A DNA stretch of 64,000 nt from an uncultured Collinsella sp. (GCA_900540985.1 UQIC01000004.1:30249-94248); one strand, 5' to 3'; numbered from the stretch's first letter, positions 16,071 to 24,834 are shown. The notes: a model not told the origin generated them from the sequence alone. Translations and numbers: made by a program.

Positions 16071-17593
16071 TGGCGTTCGAGACGTTTGCCGTTCACGCGG
16101 CCTGCATCCGCGGCGTCGAGGCGATTCACGTCACGGTCGAGGTCTCGCTTGCCGGCGGCGTTCCGGGCATTCAGATGCTCGGCATCCCGAGTATGGAGGT
16201 GATGGAGTCACGTGGTCGTATTCGCTGTGCGATGCGCTCCGCCGGGTTCGAGATCCCGCGCTCGGGCATTACGGTCAATCTGGCGCCCGGCGATATTCGC
16301 AAGACCGGTAGCGGCTTTGATCTGCCCATCGCCATCGCGGTCCTAGCGGCCGATGGTCAGATTCCCCGCGACAACCTCGATCGCTGCCTTATCGCCGGCG
16401 AGCTCGGCTTGGACGGTACGGTGCTTCCTGTCAAAGGCGAGGTGGCGTTTCAGCTATTGGCTCGCGACATGGGGCTGTCTTTTATCGCCGGTAGGTCCGA
16501 CCAGCATGTGCCACTCGCGGGCGTGGATTGCGGCTTTATCGCGCATCTGTCTCAGCTTGCTCACGGCATGGGCGATGCCGCACGGCACTACTTGGATTCC
16601 GAGGGTGTCGAGGCGACCTTTGAGCCCGAGCTCGACTATGCAGACGTGCTGGGGCAGGAAGTCGCTAAACGCGGCATGGCGCTTGCGGCGGCAGGAGAAC
16701 TCGGCTTGCTCATGATCGGGTCTCCGGGATCGGGCAAGACGATGCTCGCACGCCGTATGACCGGCATCCTGCCCGAGCTTTCCGTTGAGGATCAGCAGGA
16801 GGCACTGTGCATCCATTCGGTTTTGGGTGAGAACATTGATGGCTTGTTGGCGGGGCACCGCCCCTTCCGCAGTCCCCACCACAGTATTTCGACCGCAGGC
16901 CTTATCGGCGGCGGGCGCCCGGTGCGCCCGGGTGAGATCAGCCTTGCTCATGGCGGCGTGCTCTTTTTGGACGAGCTTGCCGAGTTTCCCACTGGCGTGC
17001 TGCAGACGCTGCGTCAGCCCATCGAGCGCGGCTACGTGAGGATCGTACGCGTCGACGGGGCTTTTACCTTCCCGTCGCGCTTTCAGCTGCTGGCTGCGAG
17101 CAATCCCTGCCCCTGCGGCTTTTTGGGCGATCGCGAGGTACCGTGTCGCTGCTCGGCGGCGATGGTCGAGCGCTATCGGTCTAAACTGCGCGGTCCTTTG
17201 GCCGACCGTATCGACATGATGATCGATGTGACCCGTCCCGACCCTCAAGTGATTATCGAGGGCGCAGAGGGTATGTCGTCGGCCGAGTTACGTAACTACG
17301 TTGTGCGCGGTCGCGCCTTTCGCGCTTGGCGCGAATCCCGCATGGACGATGCAGATGCCGAGGCCGAGGATGACGAGACACGGTCCATTGACGGCGTCGT
17401 TTCGACCTTCGAGCTCGATGATGCGGCGGAGAAGTGTGTGCTCGGCCTATCCAAACGCACGCATCTCACAGGGCGTGGCATCGTGCGCCTGGTTCGCATT
17501 GCGCGTACGATCGCAGATGTCGCCGAGAGCGAGCAGGTGACGCAGGACCACGTGCTCGAGGCGGCGATGTACCAGGGAAGGAGGGACCAATGA
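16070..17593 (+). CDS. comM: YifB/ComM family Mg-chelatase-like AAA+ ATPase
   Basis: Members act as hexameric helicases that aid branch migration during natural transformation. The 507-residue product has the N-terminal Lon-protease-like fold (VEVSLAGGVPGIQMLGIP; DIRKTGSGFDLPIAIAVL). Walker A is GSPGSGKTMLARRM, followed by FRSPHHSISTAGLIGGG and Walker B VLFLDELAEFPTGVLQTLRQP. AASNPCPCGFLGDREVPC carries the cysteines typical of the family. ATG 16070 overlaps the yraN stop, and dprA follows with overlap. The pairing with dprA and the com genes at 45-48 kb fits a role in DNA uptake. Confidence 0.94.
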   Translation: MAFETFAVHAACIRGVEAIHVTVEVSLAGGVPGIQMLGIPSMEVMESRGRIRCAMRSAGFEIPRSGITVNLAPGDIRKTGSGFDLPIAIAVLAADGQIPRDNLDRCLIAGELGLDGTVLPVKGEVAFQLLARDMGLSFIAGRSDQHVPLAGVDCGFIAHLSQLAHGMGDAARHYLDSEGVEATFEPELDYADVLGQEVAKRGMALAAAGELGLLMIGSPGSGKTMLARRMTGILPELSVEDQQEALCIHSVLGENIDGLLAGHRPFRSPHHSISTAGLIGGGRPVRPGEISLAHGGVLFLDELAEFPTGVLQTLRQPIERGYVRIVRVDGAFTFPSRFQLLAASNPCPCGFLGDREVPCRCSAAMVERYRSKLRGPLADRIDMMIDVTRPDPQVIIEGAEGMSSAELRNYVVRGRAFRAWRESRMDDADAEAEDDETRSIDGVVSTFELDDAAEKCVLGLSKRTHLTGRGIVRLVRIARTIADVAESEQVTQDHVLEAAMYQGRRDQ

Positions 17594-18525
17594 TGGCCGA
17601 GGGGACCTTCGAGCTGCATCCAGGTGATGCGTTGTATCCCGAGACCGTTTTGGAGCTTTCTGATGTACCCCAGACGCTCTATGTGCGCGGCAATCCCGAG
17701 GCGCTTTCGACACCCGCGCTCTCCATCATCGGCGCGCGCAAGGCCTCGCCGTATGGTCTTGCCGTGGCAGAGCTTGCGGCAAAGGTGGCGGTCGAGGCGG
17801 GAGTGACGGTAGTTTCGGGCGGCGCGGTCGGTTGTGACCAGGCCTCGGGTTGGGCTGCGGTCAACGCCGGCGGCAAACACGTCGTGGTGCTGGGGACGGG
17901 TGCCGACGTGGTCTACCCGCGTTCGAGCGCGGGGCTTATTACGCGCACGCTCGATACGGGTGGCGCGGTCGTGTCGATCTCTCCGTGGGGCATGGGTCCG
18001 CGCAAGTTCGCCTTTCCGCGCCGCAATCGCGTGATCGCGGCCCTGTCGCAAGCTCTCTTTGTATCCGAGGCGGGTATGCCTTCTGGGACGTTTTCTACAG
18101 CCGAGGCTGCTATGGATTTGGGGCGCGAACTTCTTGCCGTGCCGGGGTCGATCCTATCGCCCGAGTCGCGTGGCACGAATTACCTCATTGCGAACGGTGC
18201 CTGCTGCATCGTCGACGAGGAATCTATCGAGATGGCTATCTCACGCATCTACGGAACCCTGCGCTACTCGCGCCCCGATGCTCCCGGCATTGCCGACCTG
18301 GATCCAACGCAGCAGACCGTGATGCATGCGCTCATCGCCTCTCCGCTCAAGGTCGACGACATCGCGGCGCTCGTCTCGCTCGATGCTGTCGGCGTACTCA
18401 AACTCTTGGGTTCGCTTGAACTCGAGGGCCTTATCGAGCGCATGATGGATGGAAGGTATGCGCCCTCCAAGTTTGCCCTTCACGCCCAGACACCCTTCGG
18501 TCACAATGGAAAACGTGTCAATTAG
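17590..18525 (+). CDS. dprA: DNA processing protein DprA
   Basis: DprA binds incoming single-stranded DNA and loads RecA during transformation. The 311-residue product has the extended Rossmann fold: LSIIGARKASPYG, VVSGGAVGCDQASG and VVVLGTGADVVYPRS. Later segments are FAFPRRNRVIAALSQALFVSEA, SGTFSTAEAAMDLGRELLAVPGS and SRGTNYLIANGA. A C-terminal winged-helix-like domain runs from about residue 240 (QQTVMHALIASPLKVDDIAALV). Two adjacent ATGs (17590 and 17593) sit after AAGGAGGG and overlap the comM stop. The canonical SGGARGID motif is altered to SGGAVGCD. Confidence 0.95.
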   Translation: MMAEGTFELHPGDALYPETVLELSDVPQTLYVRGNPEALSTPALSIIGARKASPYGLAVAELAAKVAVEAGVTVVSGGAVGCDQASGWAAVNAGGKHVVVLGTGADVVYPRSSAGLITRTLDTGGAVVSISPWGMGPRKFAFPRRNRVIAALSQALFVSEAGMPSGTFSTAEAAMDLGRELLAVPGSILSPESRGTNYLIANGACCIVDEESIEMAISRIYGTLRYSRPDAPGIADLDPTQQTVMHALIASPLKVDDIAALVSLDAVGVLKLLGSLELEGLIERMMDGRYAPSKFALHAQTPFGHNGKRVN

Positions 18526-18539
18526 AAAGGTGTTTGCAG

Positions 18540-19877
18540 ATGCAGTTCGATCAGGTGACAGTTATCGGTGGCGGTCTGGCGGGTTCGGAATGCGCGATCC
18601 AGCTGGCAGATCACGGGTTTGCCGTAAAGCTGTGCGAGATGCGCCCCCAGGTGAGCTCCCCGGCCCACCATACCGATCACCTGGCAGAGCTCGTCTGCTC
18701 CAATTCGTTTAAGTCGACCCGTCCGGATTCCGCGGCTGGTTTGCTGAAGGCCGAGCTTGAGCGCATGGGTTCAGTCCTGCTCGATTGCGCCCATCGCGCG
18801 GCTGTTCCCGCCGGTGGCGCCTTGGCGGTCGACCGCGTCAAGTTTTCCGAGCTTGTCGAGGCCGAGGTTGCCGCTCGTCCCAATATCGAGGTCGTGCACG
18901 GCGAGGTCACGCAGATTCCCGAGGGTCACGTGGTCATTGCCGCGGGCCCGCTGTGTTCACCGGCGCTGAGCGAAGAGGTTATGAAGCTCGTCGGTGGCGA
19001 CGCCCTTGCGTTCTTCGACGCCGCGGCGCCGATCGTTGATGCCTCCACGCTCGATATGGACGTGCTGTTCTCGCAGTCGCGCTACGAGGAGCAGGGGAGC
19101 GGCGACTATCTCAACGCTCCGCTCAACAAGGAGGAGTACGAGGCCTTTATCGAGGCGCTTACCACGGCCGACCGCGTGGTGCTCAAAGACTTTGAGGGCG
19201 GCGATCTGTTCCAGGCTTGCCAGCCTGCCGAGGAAGTTGCGCGCACCGGAAAGGACGCCATTCGCTTTGGCGCCATGAAGCCCGTTGGCCTCACCGACCC
19301 GCGTACCGGACGTCGCCCCTGGGCGGCGATTCAGCTGCGTGCCGAGAACAAGGAGAAGACCGCCTATAACCTGGTGGGCTTCCAGACCAACTTGACCTTT
19401 GGTGAGCAGAAGCGCGTCTTTCATATGGTGCCGGGTCTGGAGAACGCTGAGTTCTTCCGCTACGGTGTCATGCACCGCAATACCTTTGTCGACGCCCCGC
19501 ACGTGCTCGATGGCACCTTTGCCGTGCCTGGCACGGGTGTGCGCCTGGCCGGTCAGATCACCGGCACCGAGGGGTACATGGAAGCCGTGGCGACAGGTCT
19601 GCTCGCGGCGCTCAACACCTATGCCGAGGCTATCGGTGCCGCGGGCGTCGAGTTGCCGCGTGTGGGCGCCCTGGGTGCGCTCGTGGGCTATGCGACCGAT
19701 CCTGCCACCGTGGGCTATCAGCCCATGCATGTCAACTTTGGCCTGGTGCCGCCACTCGAGGATGGTAAGCGCCGCAGCAAGCGCGACCGCTACCAGGCCT
19801 ATGCGGACCGTGCGCTCGAGGCCCTCGATGCCTACTTGGCCACGCGTTCCGACTTGTTTGGAGGCGACCGGTCATAG
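18540..19877 (+). CDS. trmFO: methylenetetrahydrofolate-tRNA-(uracil-54-C5)-methyltransferase TrmFO
   Basis: TrmFO makes ribothymidine at position 54 of tRNA using methylene-THF and FAD. The 445-residue product opens with the FAD-binding motif VIGGGLAGSECAIQLAD. It carries the family block LAELVCSNSFKS with its reactive cysteine, then GAMKPVGLTDPRTGRRPWA and the terminal NFGLVPPLEDGKRRSKRDR. ATG 18540 has GAAAGG 9 nt upstream; TTG 18534 is too close to it. The dprA-trmFO-xerC order is conserved in several Gram-positive groups. Confidence 0.96.
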   Translation: MQFDQVTVIGGGLAGSECAIQLADHGFAVKLCEMRPQVSSPAHHTDHLAELVCSNSFKSTRPDSAAGLLKAELERMGSVLLDCAHRAAVPAGGALAVDRVKFSELVEAEVAARPNIEVVHGEVTQIPEGHVVIAAGPLCSPALSEEVMKLVGGDALAFFDAAAPIVDASTLDMDVLFSQSRYEEQGSGDYLNAPLNKEEYEAFIEALTTADRVVLKDFEGGDLFQACQPAEEVARTGKDAIRFGAMKPVGLTDPRTGRRPWAAIQLRAENKEKTAYNLVGFQTNLTFGEQKRVFHMVPGLENAEFFRYGVMHRNTFVDAPHVLDGTFAVPGTGVRLAGQITGTEGYMEAVATGLLAALNTYAEAIGAAGVELPRVGALGALVGYATDPATVGYQPMHVNFGLVPPLEDGKRRSKRDRYQAYADRALEALDAYLATRSDLFGGDRS

Positions 19878-20794
19878 CCTTTGACCTGTACGACACCGTC
19901 GACTCGTTTATCGCCTATATCGCACGTGTTGAGGGACTTTCTCCCAACACGGTGACGGCCTATGGCTCGAGGCTGGAGCGCTTCGCTGCCTGGTGCGAGC
20001 GCGAGGATATCGATGCTTTCGCTGCCGACGTGCGCACCATTCGTCGCTATCTTGCCGAGCTTTCGCGTGAGCAGGTGGCTCCCCGAACGCTTGCGGCGCA
20101 CCTGTCGGCTATTCGATCTCTCTATCGCTGGATGGCTGCCGAGGGGATTGTCGAGGGCGATGCGGTCTCGGCGATCGCGTCGCCCAAGCTGCCGCGTGAC
20201 CTGCCGGGCGTCCTTATGACCCAGCAGGTCGAGGCGCTGCTCAAGACGCCTGATACCTCGACGCCCGCGGGACTGCGCGATGCGGCGATGCTCGAGTTGC
20301 TCTATGCCTCGGGTGCCCGCATCTCAGAGCTTGCGGCGCTCAATGTGGAATCCATCTCATGGTCCGAGCGCACGCTGCGCCTGTGGGGCAAGGGAAGCAA
20401 GGAGCGCATCGTTCCTCTGTATCGTCGTGCGCTCGATGTGACGCGTCTCTATATTGAGGAGGGGAGGCCGGAGTTGCTCGCTCAGGCAAAGCGCCGTGAC
20501 CCTGCTACCGGGCCGCATCCGCTGCTTATATCGGCGCGCGGCAATCGCATGAGTGCCGCCATGCTCAGGCGGCGGTTCCATATGCTGGCGACGCTCGCCG
20601 GCATTCCGGCCGACATTGCCCCGCATGCGATGCGCCATACCTTTGCGACCGACTTGCTCGAGGGCGGTGCGGACCTGCGCTCGGTTCAAGAGCTGCTGGG
20701 CCATGCGAGCCTGTCCACGACGCAGATCTACACGCATCTCACACCCGATCGGCTTAAGCGGGCTGTGGCTCAAGCCCATCCCCGCGGCGAATAG
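19874..20794 (+). CDS. xerC: tyrosine recombinase XerC/XerD type, non-canonical start
   Basis: A site-specific recombinase, probably for chromosome dimer resolution at dif. Catalytic residues are visible: Arg in ASGARISELAAL, Lys in GKGSKERIVP, HxxR in APHAMRHTFATDLLEGG, His in LLGHASLSTTQIYTH and the Tyr in the same segment. The conserved N-terminal SAM-like domain (DSFIAYIARVEGLSPNTVTAY) extends upstream of the first GTG (19952), yet this frame has no ATG, GTG or TTG between there and an implausible overlap with trmFO. ATA at 19874 lies 9 nt after a perfect GGAGG (19860-19864) and overlaps the trmFO stop as ATAG, giving 306 residues, the usual size. CTG 19886 is another option. The family is certain; the start is inferred. 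Confidence 0.88.
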   Translation: MAFDLYDTVDSFIAYIARVEGLSPNTVTAYGSRLERFAAWCEREDIDAFAADVRTIRRYLAELSREQVAPRTLAAHLSAIRSLYRWMAAEGIVEGDAVSAIASPKLPRDLPGVLMTQQVEALLKTPDTSTPAGLRDAAMLELLYASGARISELAALNVESISWSERTLRLWGKGSKERIVPLYRRALDVTRLYIEEGRPELLAQAKRRDPATGPHPLLISARGNRMSAAMLRRRFHMLATLAGIPADIAPHAMRHTFATDLLEGGADLRSVQELLGHASLSTTQIYTHLTPDRLKRAVAQAHPRGE

Positions 20795-20843
20795 TGGCTG
20801 GGACGCCCCGCGCCGCACTCAGGTGTGTGGTTTTGATTGCGGG

Positions 20844-20872
20844 TTGGCAGGAAGAAGCATTCCTGCTATCAT
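20844..20872 (+). promoter_or_regulatory. rpsB-tsf promoter
   Basis: TTGGCA, 17-nt spacer and TATCAT, with an extended TGC before the -10. This is one of the best promoter matches in the window. It leaves an rpsB leader of about 135 nt. Confidence 0.75.
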
Positions 20873-20964
20873 TCATCAGGTTGCTTCACGGCAACATGTT
20901 TTTATCACGCACGCGCGGCTACTTCATACCGTGGTGCCCGGGCTTTGGTAGCACATGTCCGGGT

Positions 20965-21000
20965 TGGTTTTGGAGGATGACCCCGCGCGGAGGCAAACCA
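20965..21000 (+). promoter_or_regulatory. hairpin in the rpsB leader
   Basis: TGGTTTTG near 20966 pairs with CAAACCA at 20994-21000, enclosing a GC-rich loop. It ends just before the rpsB ribosome-binding site (AGGAGG). Such a structure could mediate S2 autoregulation; this is an inference. Confidence 0.35.
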
Positions 21001-21013
21001 CAGGAGGTTTAAC

Positions 21014-21742
21014 ATGGCTACCAAGATTAATATCCGCACCCTGCTCGAGGCCGGCTGCCACTTCGGTCACCAGACCCGTCGCTGGAACCCCAAGATGAAG
21101 CCGTTCATCTTCGGTGAGCGCAACGGCATCTACATCCTCGACCTCAAGCAGACCATCCTCGACGCCGACCAGGCCTACACCTTCGTCAAGAACGTCGCCA
21201 AGGGTGGCAACGTGCTGTTCGTCGGCACCAAGAAGCAGGCTCAGGAGGCCGTCAAGAACGCTGCTGAGCGCGCCAACATGCCTTACATCAACCAGCGTTG
21301 GCTCGGCGGTATGCTGACCAACTTCGTCACCATCCGCTCCCGCATCAACCGCATGGAGGAGCTCGAGGCCATGGTCGAGGACGGCCGCATGGCTGTTCTG
21401 CCCAAGAAGGAGCAGGCTGTTCTCGGCAAGGAGCTCACCAAGCTCCAGACCAACCTCGGTGGCGCCCGCGACATGAAGGGTCTGCCCCAGGCTCTCTTCG
21501 TCATCGACACCAAGCGCGAGGAGAACGCCATCAAGGAGGCTCAGCGCCTGAACATCCCCGTCGTCGCCCTGATCGACACCAACTCCGATCCCGACGAGGT
21601 CGAGTACGGCATCCCCTGCAACGATGACGCTATCTCCGCTGTCACCCTTATGTGCGAGCTCATGGCTGACGCCTGCCTCGCTGGCTCCGGCAAGGAGCAG
21701 GTCTCCGAGGCCGAGATGGCCGCTGAGCCCAAGGCCGAGTAA
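21014..21742 (+). CDS. rpsB: 30S ribosomal protein S2
   Basis: S2 is a late-assembling small-subunit protein. The 242-residue product opens IRTLLEAGCHFGHQTRRWNPKMKPFIFGER, described in parts: LLEAGCHFGHQTRRWNPKM and then FIFGERNGIYILDL. It shows LGGMLTNFVTIRSR and PVVALIDTNSDPDEVEYGIPCNDDA near the end. ATG 21014 has a strong AGGAGG upstream. tsf follows after 45 nt, the universal pairing. Confidence 0.98.
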   Translation: MATKINIRTLLEAGCHFGHQTRRWNPKMKPFIFGERNGIYILDLKQTILDADQAYTFVKNVAKGGNVLFVGTKKQAQEAVKNAAERANMPYINQRWLGGMLTNFVTIRSRINRMEELEAMVEDGRMAVLPKKEQAVLGKELTKLQTNLGGARDMKGLPQALFVIDTKREENAIKEAQRLNIPVVALIDTNSDPDEVEYGIPCNDDAISAVTLMCELMADACLAGSGKEQVSEAEMAAEPKAE

Positions 21743-21787
21743 ATCAGTCTTAGTTAATTCTTTTTCATCTCTTTGAAAGGAACCACA

Positions 21788-22657
21788 ATGGCCCAGATTA
21801 CCGCCGCTATGGTCAAGCAGCTCCGCGAGATGACCGACTCCCCGATGATGGAGTGCAAGAAGGCTCTCGTCGAGGCTGACGGCGACATGGACGCCGCTGT
21901 CGACGTTCTGCGTAAGAACGGCCTTGCCAAGGCTGCCAAGAAGGCTGGCCGTGAGACCAACGAGGGCGCTGTCGCCGCGTTCGTCTCCGAGGATGGCAAG
22001 ACCGGCGCTCTGCTCGAGCTCTCCTGCGAGACCGACTTCGTTGGCTCCAACGCCAAGTTCACCGGCTTTGCTTCCAAGGTCGCTGAGGTTGTCGCTACCA
22101 CCGAGCCTGCTGACGTCGACGCTCTGCTCGAGAAGCCGATGGGCGAGGAGACCGTTTCCTCTGAGCTCACCGAGATGATTCACATCATGGGCGAGAACAT
22201 GAAGATCTCCCGCTTCGCTGCCCGCAAGGCCGAGAACGGCGCGCTCGCTTCTTACATCCACATGGGTGGTAAGATCGGCGTCCTCGTCGAGTTCGCCTTC
22301 GAGAAGGCCGAGACCGCTCAGGCTGAGTCCTTCAAGACCTTCGCTCACGACGTTGCCCTTCAGGTTGCTGCCGTCGCCCCGATCTGCGCTACCCGCAATC
22401 AGGTTCCGGCCGAGACCGTCGAGCACGAGAAGCAGATCTACATGGCCCAGGCTGCCGAGTCCGGCAAGCCCGAGGCTATCCAGGAGAAGATGGCTGTCGG
22501 CCGTCTGGAGAAGTTCTACAAGCAGTCCGTGCTCACCGAGCAGGAGTTCATCAAGGACAGCTCCCTCACCATCAAGAAGTACGCTGAGCAGGTCTCCAAG
22601 GAGCTCGGCGACACCATTACCGTCGTTGCCTTTGACCGTCTGGTCCGTGGCGAGTAA
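21788..22657 (+). CDS. tsf: elongation factor Ts
   Basis: EF-Ts recharges EF-Tu by nucleotide exchange. The 289-residue product has the UBA-like N-terminus (MVKQLREMTDSPMMECKKAL), LRKNGLAKAAKKAGRETNEG, and the signature ELSCETDFVGSNAKF. The C-terminal half includes HIMGENMKISRFAA and HMGGKIGVLVEF. ATG 21788 follows GAAAGGA; an ATG at 21773 is upstream of that site. A terminator follows immediately, so rpsB-tsf is one unit. Confidence 0.98.
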   Translation: MAQITAAMVKQLREMTDSPMMECKKALVEADGDMDAAVDVLRKNGLAKAAKKAGRETNEGAVAAFVSEDGKTGALLELSCETDFVGSNAKFTGFASKVAEVVATTEPADVDALLEKPMGEETVSSELTEMIHIMGENMKISRFAARKAENGALASYIHMGGKIGVLVEFAFEKAETAQAESFKTFAHDVALQVAAVAPICATRNQVPAETVEHEKQIYMAQAAESGKPEAIQEKMAVGRLEKFYKQSVLTEQEFIKDSSLTIKKYAEQVSKELGDTITVVAFDRLVRGE

Positions 22658-22680
22658 ATAAGCTCTTGTAGCTGGTAATG

Positions 22681-22715
22681 AGCAGGCTGTGGGTTTTACT
22701 CACAGCCTGCTTTTT
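22681..22715 (+). terminator. intrinsic terminator after tsf
   Basis: AGCAGGCTGTG pairs with CACAGCCTGCT around a short T-rich loop, then TTTTT. A second small hairpin GGCTCT-TATC-AGAGCC-TTT follows at 22719-22737. Confidence 0.93.
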
Positions 22716-22774
22716 CATGGCTCTTATCAGAGCCTTTGATATCATATTGAGAGTCTAATTAAAGGAGGATCGCT

Positions 22775-23497
22775 TTGTCCGACATCCGATATAAACGCGT
22801 GCTTCTTAAGCTTTCCGGCGAAGCACTGATGGGCGACGGCCAATATGGCATCGACCCCAAGGTTACCGACCATCTTGCCAAGCAGGTCAAGGAGCTGCTC
22901 GCCGTTGGCCATGAGGTCGGCGTCGTTGTCGGCGGCGGCAATATTTTCCGCGGCATGGCCGGCGCTGCCGGTGGCATGGAGCGTGCTCAGGCCGACTACA
23001 TGGGCATGCTGGCAACCGTTATGAACGCGCTCGCCCTGCAGGATGCCTTCGAGCATAACGATGTTCCCTGCCGCGTGATGAGCGCTATCCAGATGAACGA
23101 GATCTGCGAGCCCTATATTCGCCGTCGCGCCATCAACCACCTTTCCAAGGGCAACGTCGTTATTTTTGCCGCCGGTTCGGGCAATCCGTACTTTACGACC
23201 GACACCGCCGCGGCTCTTCGTGCGTGCGAGATCGGCGCCGAGATTCTGATTAAAGCCACCAAGGTTGACGGCATCTACGATAAGGATCCCGTCAAGTGCG
23301 CTGATGCCGTCCGTTTTGACAAGATTACCTATCACGAGGTTCTCGTCCGCGGTCTGCAGGTTATGGATTCCACGGCTACGGCACTGTGCCAGGACAACCG
23401 TATGCCGATTTTGGTCCTCAACATCGATGGCGAGGACACCGTCAAGCGCGCGCTTTCGGGTGAGCCCGTCGGCACGCTCGTCTATCAGGAGGATTAA
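22775..23497 (+). CDS. pyrH: uridylate kinase
   Basis: PyrH phosphorylates UMP to UDP and belongs to the amino acid kinase superfamily. The 240-residue product opens YKRVLLKLSGEALMG, with VGVVVGGGNIFRG, FAAGSGNPYFTTDTAAALRA and ATKVDGIYDKDPVK. The start is TTG 22775 behind a strong AAAGGAGG (22761-22768). pyrH-frr follows tsf in the order found across most bacteria; frr begins 2 nt after the stop. It also supplies the UDP step downstream of the pyr operon at 37-42 kb. Confidence 0.97.
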   Translation: MSDIRYKRVLLKLSGEALMGDGQYGIDPKVTDHLAKQVKELLAVGHEVGVVVGGGNIFRGMAGAAGGMERAQADYMGMLATVMNALALQDAFEHNDVPCRVMSAIQMNEICEPYIRRRAINHLSKGNVVIFAAGSGNPYFTTDTAAALRACEIGAEILIKATKVDGIYDKDPVKCADAVRFDKITYHEVLVRGLQVMDSTATALCQDNRMPILVLNIDGEDTVKRALSGEPVGTLVYQED

Positions 23498-23499
23498 GC

Positions 23500-24036
23500 A
23501 TGGCAGAGAACATCACCGCCCATATGGACAAGTCGCTCGAGTCCCTCAAGCATAACTTCTCCAAGGTCCGTACCGGCCGCGCCAATGCCAACATTCTGTC
23601 CGACATCACCGTCGATTATTACGGTGTTCCCACGCCGGTCACGCAGGTTGCCGCCGTCAAGACCCCCGAGGCCCACATGCTGCTCATCGAGCCGTGGGAC
23701 AAGGCACTCATCAACGCTATCGTCAAGGCCATCGGCGCTTCCGATCTGGGTATCACCCCCAACTCCGATGGCACCGTCGTTCGTCTGCCGTTCCCGGCTC
23801 CCACCGAGGAGCGCCGTCGCGAGCTCGTCAAGGAGTGCCGCGAGTACGCCGAGCAGGCCAAGGTGTCTATCCGTAACATCCGTCGCGACTTCAACAACAA
23901 GCTCGAGCGCGATGAGGAGCTCACCGAGGACGATGTCCGTCGCGAGCAGGCTAAGGTCCAGAAGCACACCGATGAGTATGTCGCCAAGGTCGAGGAGCTT
24001 CTGAAGGAAAAAGAAGCCGAGGTCATGGAGATCTAA
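23500..24036 (+). CDS. frr: ribosome recycling factor
   Basis: RRF, with EF-G, splits post-termination ribosomes. The 178-residue product has the conserved KVRTGRANANILSDITVDYYG, PWDKALINAIVKAI, SDLGITPNSDGTVVRLPFP and RNIRRDFNNKLE segments (each under 20 residues as cited). ATG 23500 is 2 nt after the pyrH stop. uppS starts 1 nt after the frr stop, so pyrH, frr and uppS are coupled, although a terminator-like hairpin lies just inside uppS. Confidence 0.97.
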   Translation: MAENITAHMDKSLESLKHNFSKVRTGRANANILSDITVDYYGVPTPVTQVAAVKTPEAHMLLIEPWDKALINAIVKAIGASDLGITPNSDGTVVRLPFPAPTEERRRELVKECREYAEQAKVSIRNIRRDFNNKLERDEELTEDDVRREQAKVQKHTDEYVAKVEELLKEKEAEVMEI

Positions 24037-24037
24037 G

Positions 24038-24832
24038 GTGCAATACGACGAGCATAAACTGGTCGAGTACTTTGCCGACGCCCCTGCGGGCGTCGGTTTT
24101 TCCGACCTTGACCTCAATAACATTCCGCACCATATCTCGTGCATCATGGACGGCAACGGTCGTTGGGCTACGTCGCGCGGTCTTGCGCGCACTGAGGGCC
24201 ACAAGGCGGGTATCGTCTCCCTTCGCGAGATTATTACCGCCTGCGTGCGTCTGGGCGTCGACGTGCTTTCGGCCTATGCGTTTTCCACCGAAAACTGGAA
24301 CCGTCCGCAGCACGAGGTCAACGTCTTGATGCACCTGTTTGCCAAGACGTTTATCGACGAGCTGCCGCTTCTGAAGCGCGAAAACGTGCGCGTTGTCTTT
24401 TTGGGTGACATTTCCGCGCTGCCCAAGAAGACCCGCGACGTTTTTGAACGCGGTCTTGCCGAGTGCGCCGATCACACCGGTATGACGCTGGCGCTTGCTG
24501 TCAACTACGGCGCGCGTTCCGAGATTACCCGCGCTGTCCGTCAGATCGCACTCGACGCTGCTGCCGGTAAGATCGATCCTGGCGCAATTGATGACGACAT
24601 GGTGGCCTCCCACCTCTATACCGCCGGTCTTCCCGATCCTGAGCTTGTGATTCGCACCTCTGGTGAGCTGCGCCTTTCGAACTATCTGCTGTGGCAGGTG
24701 GCTTATTCCGAGTTCTATGTCACCGATACCTATTGGCCTGACTTTGATCGTTGGGGCCTTGTCGACGCCATTTTGGCCTATCAGGGCCGTGACCGTAGGT
24801 TTGGTGGACTGAGCAAGACCGAGGAGGCTTAA
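24038..24832 (+). CDS. uppS: isoprenyl transferase (undecaprenyl diphosphate synthase type)
   Basis: A cis-prenyltransferase that builds the C55 lipid carrier for cell-wall synthesis. The 264-residue product has the catalytic block HISCIMDGNGRWATSRGL (catalytic Asp in MDGNGRW), then AFSTENWNRP and the RTSGELRLSNYLLWQ region with the second substrate site, followed by FYVTDTYWPDF. GTG 24038 is used; about 28 residues precede the conserved core. cdsA begins 2 nt after. Unusually, codons 13-22 form a hairpin plus T run resembling an intrinsic terminator. Confidence 0.96.
   Translation: MQYDEHKLVEYFADAPAGVGFSDLDLNNIPHHISCIMDGNGRWATSRGLARTEGHKAGIVSLREIITACVRLGVDVLSAYAFSTENWNRPQHEVNVLMHLFAKTFIDELPLLKRENVRVVFLGDISALPKKTRDVFERGLAECADHTGMTLALAVNYGARSEITRAVRQIALDAAAGKIDPGAIDDDMVASHLYTAGLPDPELVIRTSGELRLSNYLLWQVAYSEFYVTDTYWPDFDRWGLVDAILAYQGRDRRFGGLSKTEEA
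24075..24101 (+). terminator. terminator-like hairpin inside the start of uppS
   Basis: CCGACGCCC (24075-24083), CTGC loop, GGGCGTCGG (24088-24096), then TTTTT (24097-24101). It is a perfect 9-bp GC-rich stem within the coding sequence, 37-63 nt after the uppS start. It may be an attenuator or a coincidence of coding (DAPAGVGF). Confidence 0.5.
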
Positions 24833-24834
24833 TC

